Assembly: GCA_040954595.2 (NCBI GenBank)
Contig: CM082583.2
Location: forward strand, 3,286,001 to 3,350,000
Reading direction: 5' to 3'
DNA length: 64,000 bases
Origin: Balanoglossus misakiensis
Lineage: Eukaryota > Hemichordata
In this document: piece by piece, positions 23,035-36,344 of the stretch
Layout of the letters: every line of letters starts with the position of its first letter
Numbering within the stretch: position 1 is the first letter of the stretch
Position numbers and translations under genes: made by a program
The notes under the pieces: model-generated
What the model saw: the letters and a program-made list of their open reading frames with translations, nothing else
Told to the model about the DNA's origin: nothing
Database searches by the model: none

Positions 23035-23906
23035 GACCACTAGCACCACCACCACCACCACCACCACCATTAACATTTATTTTACTGTTATTAATACATT
23101 TCCCCCAACAAAGAGGTCATGTCTTGTTAAAGGTATACGGTCACCTCCAATTTACATATCGACATATATAGTTGAAATGGCGTATTTGAGTGTTCTAAAG
23201 AACGCTTTATTTTCGCGTGTGCCACCCACTGAAAATCTGTGATTGGTTAGATCTCGATTTACCATGGTAACTGTGGCTAAATTTGTATAGGTGACCGTAT
23301 ACCTTTAAAAAGCTGTTAGTGTTTCCGCCGGAGTTCACCATGAATTTATTTCTGATTGTTTTTGTCAGGCTGTGAAAGAAGCAGACTTAGACCAGGATGG
23401 AAAGCTGTCATACATGGAGTTTGAACATGTGATTGCACGAACCCCAGATTTCCTTAGGTATGTATGGCAAAATAATAATATATCTATAGGTAGATATGAG
23501 GCTTTTACACTTAGCGAGTCTGCACAAACAGAGCAAAGAAAAGCACTGCATTAAGTTTTGAAAATTTACCCAAAAACTCGCTTTGGGATAATCAATTTTA
23601 CAACATGAAAAATTGATCAATAAGGACTTTGTGACATAACTTCATCGTTTAATCATTAAATTAGACTGTATGGAATGAAATATCTACATCAAACCAATGA
23701 AATAGCATTAAATGAAACATCAAACATTGAATTTTGTTGATTATGTGTAGTTGCAAAATGGATAAATACTACATTTGTAGGTACATGTTCTCTTCCTATG
23801 TATATAAATGTATGACAGTCTATGCTCTTGTATATCCTTGAGGTCCACTGAAATATGTTAATGTGGTTATTTTTTATCACACAGTTTGTTTCATATCAGA
23901 ATGTGA
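20800..23906 (+). CDS. CIB2/CIB3-like: Calcium- and integrin-binding family member (CIB2/CIB3-like), complete
   Basis: CIB proteins are EF-hand Ca2+/Mg2+ sensors; CIB2 and CIB3 serve integrin and TMC mechanotransduction complexes in vertebrates. Six exons join in phase: 20800-20850, 21276-21428, 21851-21998, 22659-22765, 23369-23457 and 23885-23906. The product is 189 residues against 187 in human CIB2. It begins [17 protein letters not shown] (glycine 2 fits N-myristoylation), then [41 protein letters not shown], and ends with DFLSLFHIRM. EF-hand 3 loop is [12 protein letters not shown] and EF-hand 4 is [12 protein letters not shown], both with the acidic residues expected. Earlier EF-hands are degenerate, as is usual in the family. 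A (TATG)n array starts about 35 bp after exon 3, and intron 4 contains a TTAA-flanked MITE. AATAAA at 25349 is a candidate distal poly(A) signal. Confidence 0.95.
22036..22149. repeat. (TATG)n microsatellite
   Basis: About 114 bp of almost uninterrupted TATG units in CIB intron 3, a few dozen bases after the exon 3 donor. Reading frames of 60-100 codons on both strands here are products of the repeat. Confidence 0.95.
22934..23070 (+). repeat. Third copy of the (ATC)n-tailed repeat, plus (ACC)n
   Basis: Reads TTTGGCAAATTGTCTTTACTG then CCCATAAGTTCAATAAAATC, a (ATC)n tail and an (ACC)n run, inside CIB intron 4. It shows the uninterrupted form of the target of the foldback element at 10809-11783. 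Confidence 0.7.
23131..23304. mobile_element. TTAA-flanked MITE, copy 1
   Basis: A 174-bp element with inverted ends AGGTATACGGTCACC / GGTGACCGTATACCT, directly flanked by TTAA on both sides (23127-23130, 23305-23308). Use of TTAA suggests a piggyBac-like transposase. Other copies: 44126-44310 (opposite orientation) and 63548-63705 (right end lost). Confidence 0.8.
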
Positions 23907-26900
23907 GATCCCTGCACAAGTACAGTTCACCTCGATTGTGTCACCATTGGTAATAGACTTGGATGGATATATCAAGTCCTGTGTACACAAGCAGAATTGA
24001 CAATGGTCCAAAGTTGAAGATATTACACATCTCTAGCAGAATTTGCAAATACGTGATGCAGAATATCGACTGGTACCAACATCCATCACGTGAGATTTAA
24101 ACAATATGATTCCAGTTTAGTTATTAGGATTTGTCTATTCCAATTGAAAGCAACAGGTGGTTTTTTTATGTGTATCATGGATATGTGTAAATAATCATTT
24201 TCATCTAAAATATCTACCAAATTGTAAATTTTCTAATAACGAGATGATAGAACATATAGCCTTCAACCTGGAATTCCAGTACAATTGATAAAACTTGTCC
24301 AATCAGGTCAAACACGCTGTTCATAAAAAAACAATTGATCACCATATTGGATTATTGCTGACATGGTTATGATGATGAAGACAAGCACTGGATTAATCAG
24401 TACACAAGTAATTGGCATCTATATGCAACCCATTGTGTACTTTGTTAATTGTACTCATAATTCACCAATCATTCATCACTCCAGTACATTTGGGACGATC
24501 GGTTAAAATAGCAATTAGATACAAGGCAAGGATTTACGCTCACAAGTATGTGTGTGGTAAGTTTCACCACCTCGGCCTGGTGAAAATGTTGACTTTGAGT
24601 AAGAATATGCTGATCGAGGTACTCTACCTTGACAGCCAAAAGGTAACAGCCCACTGGAAGTATTTTGTTAGGCTGTAGTATATATGTATGTATGTACTGT
24701 ACTGGCAACATTTTTCTTCCTGTTTTTCCCATATATGTACTAAAAACAAGTGTGCAAAAGTCAATATATCATTACTCCAACTAAGAACAATTCCTGTGTA
24801 TTGATTGACATCAGGGGCATTGTGAACAATAGTACAAGCAACACACTTGTGTTTTTAGAGGGTTTGTGCAGAGAGGCATAAATAGGATATGACAAAATGA
24901 ATTGCTGCATGTTGCAGAATTCTTTAGGGAGTCAATCAAGGAAGTGTATATAGCTGATGAAAAACAAATGAAGAAAAATTATCAAAACTTTGAACCATTG
25001 CCCCTAAATGTGAGAAACGTCACTCAAATGGTAAGTTTGTTTCTTTTGTCGTTTTACAGAGGATCTACAGTAGGATAGATCAAATATGAAACAATGGTCC
25101 ATCAAAAGCTTTTGAGGTCATGCAAGCATTTCAATTTTTAAGGTGTTGATCATTGAAACTGGGTATATTTTCTTTACTTGGTGTGGAAAGATTGGCTCTC
25201 AAAAGAAAGATAGCAGCTTGATGGACAAGTCTATGTCCTGCGATTTAATTTAATGTTTCTGATGTCATATCAATATTTTTTTGTGTTAATTGTCTTGTTA
25301 ATGGATGCTTTTATTATACTCTTTCTAATTTATCGAAGATATGTAGTCAATAAAATTATTCACATTTTCAAAGAAAAAATACTGTCTCTGTGTTAAATTG
25401 TTCTATCTGGAGTAGTTTGGCTACACATCACAGGTAAAAAAGAAAAAGGAGACACTATGCAGTTTACAGAAACTGTTTTATTCGTAACTCCAAACCAATA
25501 GAGCAAATATATCCTTGTCAAATTTTTCATTTTCTGTTGGCTAAACCGTCACAATAAAATCCACATTCCTGAGGCTTATGTGCCAGGGCAGACACAAAAT
25601 TACTCACTATGGCAAAATATTTGTCATTCAAATTTCCATAATTGCATATTCAAATATGTTAATTACAACCTTTCTTTGTCACACTCTGTCATGTTTTAAT
25701 TTCAAATAAACATACAACACAGCCGTAGTTTTTTTATACATCGAGTTGGAAATACAGGTTAAGAAGACACTTGTGGTAAAATACATGTACTGAAGTACTG
25801 TTCTAGTTTCTTGTTTTAAAGTTGATCTAACCACTTTCAATTGTGGATGTGCATTGGTTTGTCACAAAGTATTTTCAGACTAAAAAGTCGGCATACACAG
25901 AGTATGCGTGAAAATATTATATACAACAGCTAATGGAATATGAATTTGTAATTGTAAGAATGAGAGAAACTCTCCCTATTAGGACAATGCAGAAATCAAT
26001 ATGATTCATTCAGGACTTCAACCCATAATCAAACATAGAAACAAGTTGTGTCCAATTAATAGATATGGATTCAGGTCCATTGTGGCTCACATTTCTTTCC
26101 CCTCATCTATCATCTGAAGTCAATGCGTAGACATTCTTAAAAAGAATAACTCATTTAATTTAAGTCTGATCTCAAAAAAATTCAAGTTAAGCACAACATA
26201 AAGATTTTGGAAAATAAAACAATAATTTGGATGTGTATTCCAATTAAATACAAAAATTTACACAAATGAAAATATAGTCAGTTACATGTATATGTTGTAT
26301 CAAATGATAATAGAAAACAAAAAATATCACCAGTTTTACTGTAGCTACTATAGACTTAGATGGTGGAGACATACACAAGAAAATACAAGATGGTAGGGTC
26401 AAAGAACTGTTGACAGGATGCTGATATGGCCAAATTCTTATGAATTGCTGGCAATTACAACTGCTAACATACATACGTACGTACATACATACATACATAC
26501 ATACATACATACATACATACATACATAGCATCTTGTCATACATAAACATATGTACATAAATATGTGCAGAAATATACACACAATACAGGCATACATGTAC
26601 ATACCCATACATATGTACATTTATATGTACATACATACACATACTAGACATTAACACATATGTACACAAGCAACCAAGCAGCCAATACAGTTCTGCTGTG
26701 GTAATTTGCACATAAACAAGATAACTGCTTCAGACTTGGACAATATTGACAGCATAGCTGAAAAGGCAAATTTGTTGATGCAGTAAAAATATAATGCAAA
26801 GTTTGTCACAATCGACTTAAATCACCCCAGGGACCTTACCCACCATATTTCATAACAATTACATTAGGCAAATGCATTTTTGAAGATGATTTTTTTAAAA

Positions 26901-28462
26901 CTTTTTTCCAAAAACTGTTTTAGATCACACCCAGGGACCCCCTGCACACAAAATTTCAATTCGGACAAGTGGTCTCGGAGATGGTTTTTTTACAAAAAAA
27001 TCCTGGCATGGCAAAAATTGAACCCAAAGTACAAATATGCAAATTTCATCATAATTTGAATAAAACTTCCTTAGGTTAGGCATCAACACACAAGATTTCA
27101 CGCTTGTATCTATTTTGGTTCTCGAAATATTTGAGTTGACAGACACCCACACATACAGACAGACAGACAGACTACAGAAGCAAGACGACAACCTATTGCA
27201 TTTAAGCTAGCTATATAGAATTCAGTCTATAGTAGCTAAAAAGGTAATATTAGAGTTTGGAGTTGACTTTCAGATGTGTATCATGTATGTTAAAAACATC
27301 TAACTATACCAGTGATACTGCTCCACAATTGTCCATAAAGATGATACTTGGACTTTTGACACAACAAATATACAAACATAATTATGAAACCCCAAAATAT
27401 CATGATTATGCAGGAAATTGCACAGTTCAAAAACTACTAGTCACCAGGAAATAGTAATCAGTTACTGATTCATATTCTTAAAGTCTAAATTCAAAACAAT
27501 TAGGTCATCAACCAGATAAAATTCACATCTCATACAAAATCATAGGGAGGGAGATCACAAGTGATGACCCACCCACCCATTTCCTTTGCCCCATTGCATT
27601 ACCTGTAAATACACAACAGACCACAAGGTTGAAGCCTGCTATTCCAGAAAATATCCATATCTCAAGTATTGGCAGCATGTATGTAGTCTCCCTATCAAAC
27701 TACATTGTAGCTATCTGTCAATGGTAGAACTGTTCTATTCTACCATTCACTGCACATTTGTTCACTCTTCATTGTAGAAGCTATCAACACAAAGAAGACC
27801 AAAAGACAGACAGGGTGCTCCATCATGGCCTTTGCACACACACACACATATACAGAAGAAAAATTTTCAAAGTAGTTGTGCGTATCGACCATCAATAAAA
27901 AGAGTTGTGCTTTCAATTTTCAATTTCTGTGAACCCTGTGAGACCTTTATATCTTGGTATTTGTGTTGGTATGAGTCAACGTGTGCGTATTGTTAACTGC
28001 TACCCCTTCCAACAAAAATGTCCATTTTTCTTAGCTATCATTGAAACCCAAAAGTTGACATGTGGACAGACAACAGTTATTCAGGGGTGATGAATTCTTG
28101 CAAGGGTTTCTGTATGCTTGCAATGGAAAAAACAAATCTTTCTCATTCCTTTTTTTTACTGATGCAACCAAATTTCCAGACAGTGATGTAGATGCTTGTT
28201 TAATTCTCTTACTATACAATATTCACGACAAACAAGTTTAGTTATAAGAATGACTGAATGATTATAACTCAAATAAAAAATAACCCATTTATTACAGTAA
28301 GTGTGATTTCATATCAACATACTTTTGATCCCAGTTTGGTAAAATGTGACAGTGTTTATTTACAAATTTCTCCTCCAATATAGTCTAAAATTAATCACCT
28401 ATTTACATTATTTATATGGTACCTAATCAGTAAATAAGCACACTTGAATTAGAGTTGCAGAG
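23907..28462. other. Intergenic region between CIB and AdipoR genes (tail to tail)
   Basis: Contains the 3' UTRs of both convergent genes. AATAAA at 25349-25354 may end CIB transcripts. On the minus strand TTTATT near 28289 gives an AATAAA for the AdipoR gene. There is a (CATA)n array at about 26465-26527, an (ACAG)n stretch near 27155-27172, and one exon-like block listed separately. No other gene recognised. Confidence 0.5.
24918..25030 (+). other. Exon-like open block of unknown origin
   Basis: Between acceptor TGTTGCAG and donor ATG|GTAAGT lie 113 bp open in one frame (two bases plus 37 codons). The frame has a protein-like composition, FFRESIKEVYIADEKQ early and EPLPLNVRNVTQM late. No family is recognised and no partner exon was found. 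It could lie within the long CIB 3' UTR and be chance. Confidence 0.25.
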
Positions 28463-29450
28463 CTATTCATCATTAAGGCATTCACCAATGGAATATCTGT
28501 AACCAGCCATGCTGGAAATACCATGGTAATGAACAAATGCAGCTCCCACCACTAACACATGGAAAATCTGGTGACTTTGGAACTGAAAAAAAGTCATAAA
28601 AAGGACACTGTCAGTGGCAATCATTAGCATTTGACAATTATTACATGTACATGCCTACTTTACTAAAATGTCATCAGCGACAAATAGTGAATACAACTTG
28701 CTAATTACAATAACTGTAGACAGTATTAGCGGGCGAAATTTTGCTAATGCGTTTCATGTACGCAAAGGCTAGGCATGTATTGGTCGTCATTTCAATGTGT
28801 AACAGCCACTTCCGCATTCAATTCAGCATCACGGTTGCATGTGCTGCTTTACAATGATGCACACAGACCTGTTACATCCATGTGTCATTTTTGCCGACAC
28901 AGACCTACACCACAGGGTTTTGCCTGGATGTGTTACACAGACGAAAAATTTTGGCTGTGTATAACTGCATGTATTAAACTATTACATGACTGGTTTTTCT
29001 TTTTTGATATTTTCTTTTTGACTTACCACTATGTCACATTTGCCTGGAAAGAATCTCTCAGGCACTCGAACTGCATATAGCACTGCTCCAGTGATATACA
29101 TGGTTGCCATGAGGAGCATCCAGCCGATAGCGCCTGCCTCAAATGCAAGGGGGAATCCAGTTTGTACAAAAAAGTGGACTGCTGGTATAACTGCACTCAG
29201 CCCCATGGCAATGAACACACCTAATGAGATAAACAAAAGGAATTTCAGAATATGGGTACAGTGCATGAGGGCATTTTGATTGACTGATGATGTAAAGACG
29301 CGTACCAGTGTCATGTTTTTGCACATAGCATGTATTGTTTTCTTATTATCTTTTTATGCGACTTTGATTACATATGTCACATCATGAAATGATGAATTTA
29401 AACCTGTTAAAATGTTTGAAATTTGTAATTTTTAAAATATTTTATATTTT

Positions 29451-29507
<57 letters not shown>

Positions 29508-32500
29508 CATTTATATGGCGCCAATATCCAGAGAACTGAAAACCCTTGGAGTGGTGACTAAAACTAGTGGTCAAAGGTCATTTGAGTATGAAGCCATGTT
29601 TCAAATGTTATGAAGATGGTATACACTCACCTGCCCGTAGTGGGCGAAATTTTGGCGTGCTGAATTTGTCCCACAGTGAAACAAAAATTGCGATGACGCC
29701 CAATACACTTATGAGAACTATGTAGGCATAACGAGCCACCTGTTCACAATAAAAGCTGAAATAAAGCCATGGTATGAATGACCCTACAATGAGTAGTGAA
29801 ATTCCTGAGTAATCCAATCTGAAATTAAAAAGAAAGAAAGACAGCAGTCATTACTTTTGCCTCTATAAATATGTTGAATTTAACAATAATTTATGATTTC
29901 ATTGATAACCTCCTGGTCACATTCAGGGGCTGGTGTTGTTCCACAGTCTGTGTGTGTATGTGTCAACTGTCATCAATAAATTAAGAATGGATGATCAGAT
30001 TTGAATCAAATACACTGGACCGGTACTGTTATGAAGTGGCCAAAAACCGAGTAATAGATTTGTAAGCAACTTGAATAACGAAAAACCAAAGAGTACTTTT
30101 TTTTCTATCAATGGCTGTCTATGGAAAAAAGCACCATTACTGAAGTTCTCAAATGAGCCCTACAAACAATGTGCCAAATAATGGTCAAAGGTTATACGGA
30201 TTGAAAATGTGACCTATTTGCCCTTCAAAGCGTTATCTCTTAACAAAAACGTAATGTCTGTGTTTAAGCTTGGAAGTTATGGAGTGGCAGCCAGTAACCA
30301 GCACACCAAATCTTGCAATCAAGCATTATGAATGACCACATCATGAGAGCATAATTATATATATAGACTGGGATTTCTACAGCATCTCATATTAGCTCTG
30401 AATTTAGAAAAGAAAATCATATTTTTAGAGACACACAGTTGCCACAAAGTTAAGTATTAAACCTCTTGAGATTATCACTGCACTTCTGCCAATCCTGTTT
30501 ACACAGTGTCCTCTAACATTATTAATTGGTTGGATGACTGGTTAGTTGACAACGTGTTCCTATTTTAAGAATACAATTCAACCAATTCTCAAAGATCGGG
30601 AGAAGTTTAATTATTGCCTTTTGATTTAAACTGATGATACATTCTTACACTAATATTTTTTTTTTTTTAAATGAGGGAATATTGTGACTTTTAAGGTTCT
30701 TCCCCCCCCCCTCAAAAAACAACAAAAAAAAACAAACAGAATAATAAAAAGTTATGCATCTATACCAGAGTCTTAATGTCATGTCTAGTATGAGAGAGCT
30801 CAGAAACACTCCAGATTTTTAAAAATTAAGCCTACATGTTGGATACATTCTATCTCACTGGAAATAAATGACTAACGGGAACTTCATGCAAATACAAAGG
30901 CTGTCAGTGAAAAACAAAAAAAGAACACTTAAAATCACCTTGATCATGCCTGATTGTTTGTGCAGTTAACCCCTATGAAAGGAGCTCAAATTGCCCATGT
31001 AGGAAAGATATGAAGATTTGAAAACCACCCTGTTTCAAAATGCTGTCAAAGGATAAATGTATTCAATCAACAATCACAGCTGTTGACATATGCTTTTGGC
31101 ATGCTGCCAAAAATTGAAATACAACAATGAACCTACCAACATCAAAAGCGTTTAGATGATCAATTTAAGATACCTTTCATACTATGGACAATATTGAACA
31201 AAAGTTAATAAATTCACTAATTTACAACAAAAGTTAATACATTCACTAATTTACACCTATTTATTCAGATTTGAAATTAATTCTCAGTTCTTTGCTAAAC
31301 ATTAGGAACATGCATTAATGGATAGGCATGTACAGTATTAGGAACATGCTTTCATTTACAACAGTGGCTGTATGTAGTAAGCATTAAAGGTGAACTATAC
31401 TATAATTGGACAAAATGATCGTTAACTACCAGACTACCATGGTATCTTGTCAATAAATGACACGCATCATTTCTGTAGAGTTAAACTGTTCCCACTCTAT
31501 TTGTACAGGTTGACGTCAACGATGAGTCAAGCACTTCCTCTATGCTTTTATTATAATAATAGTAAATATTTATTGTATTCCCTTGCAATTAATAGTCACA
31601 CAGCTGCCGCCTACTGGCGACATTACTTTTTGATTTCATCATTGAAAAATATAACACATATCAACACCATTACCCCATCATATTGCCTTTTTTTGGTGGA
31701 ATACACTTCATTACCCAATTTACCCCATAAGATAGGAAAAAGACAGTAAACTGAAGATCTGCTTACATACAAATAAAGGGCTGTAGATTGAGTCTACACC
31801 AGCACCACAGAGAACACGAGGACTTTAATTTGCAGGCGACAACTTTTGAACCTCGCAGTACACCAATGAGGATTTTGATTCTACGATTTTATCACAGCAT
31901 TTGGTCTAAACTTTGTACTTGACTTTTTAACAATGCTGGACTGCCACCAGCCCCTTAATATGTGTACAATGATGCTGTGTGACTAAATCGTTTGACACGA
32001 ATGACCCATGAATGCAGACGACCCAAGTTTTCATCTCAGCCACAAAAACTTACAAGAGGTAAAGCCCTGTGAAAAAGACACAATCAAAACTGTAACAACA
32101 GCTATTAAAATGAACCAGCTTTTTTACAGGTGTGGATATGAGGCTCAGTGAGTCTGTGTTGAACATGGAATCTCAGTAAAAATATATATAACATTTTCTA
32201 GACATACAGTAACAGGTCAAATGTGGTACATTTACATAATTTATACTTTTCAAGTGAAATTTCATCATGCTGACATGCAACACCCAACTTACTTGCTAAA
32301 TAACTTGGAAACATGTCTTGAGTGACAATAGACCGTGTGGAATGCAGTAGACAAGCCAAGACACAAAATGGCACCGATAAAGAATGCCATGAAGACAGCT
32401 CGCTCTTGCCAAGTAAATCCAGCTGTACTGCTAGGTTGGATGAAGAATAGCACAGTGATAACAACAAATGCGAAAAACCCTGTCAAAAAAAAGGGAGACG

Positions 32501-35500
32501 AACATTTGAATTATAATGTGCTGTACTACTTGTTGCAAACTTTTCATTTCGATAGTAGAGTGAAACAAATACTGGTTGTAGTAACAGGTATACAGATACA
32601 TGTATGATAGCTACTGAACAGTTCGACATGTTATCAAAATTTATGATTGGTAGTTTCTTATGAATAAACTTAGAACATCATCTGGGAGATAACATGAACA
32701 ATATGTCAAGACCTTAAGTTTTATTAACAAAGTAATGAAATGTATAAGTACACACACCTATAAGATGGGTCCAAATATTTCCAGTTTCTGTATGTACACG
32801 GAAAATAGACTTGATACAGCATCTGAAGGATGGCATTGGTGGTCTATGGTAATGTCTCAAGAAGTCGTTATCCTTGAGCCAGTCTGGTAAATGATGAAAT
32901 GCTATAACTTTCCAGCCTTCTTCTAGGACATGTCTGACCAACTTTTCAATCTTCTCCGTTCTGCCCGGCTCATTTCCAGACAGCAGAGTCACCTCTGACA
33001 GTTCGTCACTCTGAAATCACAACATCGGACAAATGTCAGCAAATAGTTTCTCAACAATCAGCCAAGCCAACCCCAATAACATGTGGATATGTTTCTAAGA
33101 AGTGGTCAGTTTGCAAGACATTCAGAGAAATATTTAACTGTAGTGTGAAGAAATGAAACAAATGACCTGAAGATAGTCAAATGTATGAGAGATACAAGTT
33201 TGTGTTTCTAGCCACATTAATTTGATAAACCTACCCTATATCATAAATAAATTAGCTTGTTTTTTTTTCAATTATTTAGACATTACAGGTATGTACATTT
33301 TGAGCTGAACAAAACTGCAAAATATTTCTGACCAATTGCCATGTGGTCTCTTTGTATTACATCGATAAGTTCTATTCCTGACTACCGGTACTGATGTTCA
33401 TTAGATGTCTAGCGGAGACACTGTCTCTCATTATATCAAAATAATTAAGAATAAATTTTCCAGTATTTCTCCAGAAAAGACTTCATTTGAAGATTTCAAG
33501 GAATACTGGAACCTTGAATTCACTTTTCTGATAGTATTACAATTACTAATCAATTATCTCAGAAACTAATTTCATGAGCAGTTTACAGTGACATGCAAAT
33601 CGTATCTTAATTTTGAAAAACCTGCTCATTAATTTTCAGAAAAACGTGCCGGATTACTTGTAGTTTACAAACTGAACAGGTGAAAAGTTTCCCACAGGAA
33701 TAAGTTCACGAGAATCCACAACTGATTTGATAAAGCCCAATATTAGAAACAATATGGTTGGTACAGTATTTACACTGATATAGTTGGCTAAATGGAATAC
33801 AGATAATAGATGGCAATCAATTAAACATTGGCAAATGTCAATAGCAGTATCTTTCATGGATCAATATTCTACACAGAAATTACTGTTGGCAAAACTCCAA
33901 CATCAAAAATTACTGACCCTGTCAATATATTAAACATCTACATATTATGACAGACTGCAAGGACCACTAAGCCCAATGTACAATTTCATTAGAATTTAGA
34001 CTGTAAAATCTTGCTAACTTTACTAGGTATTATTATTATTATTAGCTGGTGCTGCAATGTTACCTGCAGTTTTCCAAAGCCATTTTTCTTATCAATTACA
34101 ATATGACACCCCCACAAACCATACATTTTCATACTAAAACCAAAGAATTTGAAGTTTAGTTTGATATTATAAGTCAACTCAAAACTGAATACTGGATTTA
34201 AGCCCAACCGCCCCCCCCCCCCCCCCCTATTTTTTTGTTGTTGTATTGTGTCACGTTCAAATGAATTTAAGTTCGAGAAAATTCCCTTTACCACTCTTTC
34301 ATTTGTATCCCTAACAAGATTCATCATCAGCCTGTCATCTCCCAACTTAAATCCCTACACATTCTTTCTCCCTATTTATCTCTCTTCTAAAATACAGATA
34401 CTTTTGTATAGATTTATGCACATCTGTTTTCTGAATATAGAATATGACATGTTTGTCTGCTGTGTGGTCAGAAAAAAAAAACAGTAACTACTTTCTTTGT
34501 TCTACCCATCTGTTGTCATTTTCTAAAGATAACTCAAATATCTACTGGTACAAATGTAACAGAGTTCTAATTGAGTCATTATCCTCACTATACACTATGA
34601 CCTCAATTTTTGAACTGAATATGAATATGCTCCACTCTAGCTGCAATGATTGTAGCGGCCAGTGCTGCTTGGTTGACTGGTGTGCAGCATAACCGCTAAA
34701 AGGCCTTGTGTGTAATTTTCCAATCAACTTTCGGTCGTCAGCTCAGTTATGGGGTTTAACTTACCTCCGATAAAATTTGAAAACCGAACGGGTGCATCCC
34801 CCCAAAAAAACACATCCGACGCCCAAATTTCCCCCAAAGTTGTCCTACTTCCATTAAAAAAACGATAAATCCACTGAAGTTTCGCCGATGTTTACAAACT
34901 TTGTCCGCCATGTTTGCTCCAACATGGCGGAACACATCGGCGAAACTTCAGTGGATTTATCGTTTTTTTAATGGAAGCAGGACAATTTTGGGGGAAATTT
35001 GGGCGTCGGATGTGTTTTTTTGGGGGGATGCACCCGTTCGGTTTTTTAATTTTATCGCAGGTAAGTTAAACCCCATAACTGAGCTGACGACCGAAAGTTG
35101 ATTGGAAAATTACACACAAGGCCTTGTAGCGGTTATGCACCTAGCAGCACCCGCTACAATCATTGCAGCTAGCTCCACTCATGCATTAACAAGAATGCTT
35201 CATTTAGGAAAGTCTTTGATTACATGCATTAACTCCTAGAATCAGTGGTTTTAATGGCAAGCTTAATATGTAGTCTAACTATTTGTGAATGTTGGCATAA
35301 CAGCTACTTTCAAACTGAAATTACAATTGTATGTTTTTTGTCATTTTTAAACTTTGAATTGTGATGTTTTATAGAACCATTCTCAAGAATGCATATGTCT
35401 ATGGAATTGTCATTATTCATTAGGATTCGCAAGGCATTTCCCACTGTCTGGTGTACAGTGCTGAGGGAAGGAACTCAGAACATTTGTATTGCGATCAAAA

Positions 35501-36217
35501 CTCAATAACTATAAACATACATTATGCGCTATGCAAAGACTAGACATTTATGAGCAGGATAGATGACACACACATGAAACCCTGGCTTTGATGGTACATA
35601 ACCAGAATTTCAAACAGTAAAACCTGGCTAAACTGGAGTCTCCACAGAGGAAATCTTAATAAAAAGAACCTCTACAAACCAGATTCCTCTTGTAGTGTCC
35701 AGTTTAGCCATGTTTTTGATTCACTGTACTAGCACTAGCAGGGAATGTTTACTGCTTTACTACATAAAGCCATGCAGTTAGAGTTTCATGTTATGCAAAA
35801 GGCTACCAAAGGGAGAAAAGGGCAAATTGGCAATTGTAGAAATTCATTCGAATGAAATGAAAATGGCAGGCATCAGTAAGGCTGCTATATGCAGCTGCTT
35901 ACATTTCCTACAGAGGCATTGACGGCAGTACTTGGAGTAGTAGTACCGGTAGTAGTAGTAGCAGCAGTAGTAGTAGAAGTAGTGTCGGTAGTTGCAGCAG
36001 ATGGTGTGTCAGCAGTGGTACATGTACATGATGGTGGTGATGTTACTGTAACTGTTGATGACACACAGCTTGAATCACAAGGTATAATGCACACAGGCAC
36101 CTGTTCGTCTGTACTGTCTTCTGTCTGTAACTTCTTACATTCGTCTTGCTCGTCTGGCTCATCAAGATGTACAACCTTCTTCTCTCCTTTCTCAAATGAG
36201 ATTATTGTCATCTGCAT
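28463..36217 (-). CDS. ADIPOR-like: Adiponectin receptor-type PAQR seven-transmembrane protein
   Basis: PAQR/AdipoR proteins are plasma-membrane seven-TM proteins with a cytosolic N-terminus and a Zn2+ site, having ceramidase-like activity. Six coding exons join in phase: 36217-35903, 33010-32758, 32479-32293, 29818-29631, 29220-29027 and 28582-28463. The product is 418 residues (human AdipoR1: 375). Hallmarks: LPDWLKDNDFLRHYHRPP, TETGNIWTHLIG at the first TM, AFHTVYCHS, KLDYSG, ITGAVLYAVRVPERFFPG and FQSHQIFHVLVV. The zinc-site residues (FHTVYCHS His, DYSG Asp, SHQIFH His pair) are kept. The extra length is a Thr/Ser-rich N-terminal stretch. The first coding exon is open to its acceptor at 36344, but the first in-frame ATG is at 36217. 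A probable 5' UTR exon ends at donor AAAT|GTGAGT (37123). Confidence 0.95.
29450..29506. repeat. (AATC)n microsatellite
   Basis: About 57 bp of tandem AATC (seen as TCAATCAA) in the intron between the last two AdipoR transmembrane exons. Confidence 0.9.
29819..32292. other. AdipoR intron (2.5 kb)
   Basis: No gene inside. Contains a T-run and C-run near 30655-30712 and a direct duplication AAAGTTAATA-ATTCACTAATTTAC near 31200-31255. Confidence 0.5.
33011..34637. other. AdipoR intron, first part
   Basis: No exon recognised. A long C-run lies near 34210-34228. The remaining part of this intron (35172-35902) follows the hairpin element and likewise shows no gene. Confidence 0.45.
34638..35171. 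mobile_element. 534-bp hairpin element, Mutator-like 9-bp target duplication
   Basis: An almost complete palindrome centred near 34917 with ends TAGCTGCAATG / CATTGCAGCTA. GCTCCACTC occurs directly outside each end (34629-34637, 35172-35180). The right arm has small deletions relative to the left near the ends. Each arm carries a splice-donor-like AGGTAAGTTAAACCCC or its complement. It lies within an AdipoR intron. Confidence 0.8.
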
Positions 36218-36344
36218 ATTGGATTTTTTGGGGGGTTGCTCCTTGATGAAGTTGTTATTGTCTTTGGCTGCTGGTTGTTTGGCTTGATGTGTTATTGAGG
36301 TGTAACGTCTATGATGACCACATGATGTTGATGTGTCCCAAGAT

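Noticed and set aside
25031-25080. Splicing of the orphan exon to an acceptor 29 bases downstream (TTTTACAG)
   Set aside because: The intron would be 29 bp, too short for an animal spliceosome.
26244-26711. 155-codon minus-strand open frame
   Set aside because: Much of it is the (CATA)n microsatellite read as Met-Tyr-Val-Cys repeats. No splice sites or family resemblance.
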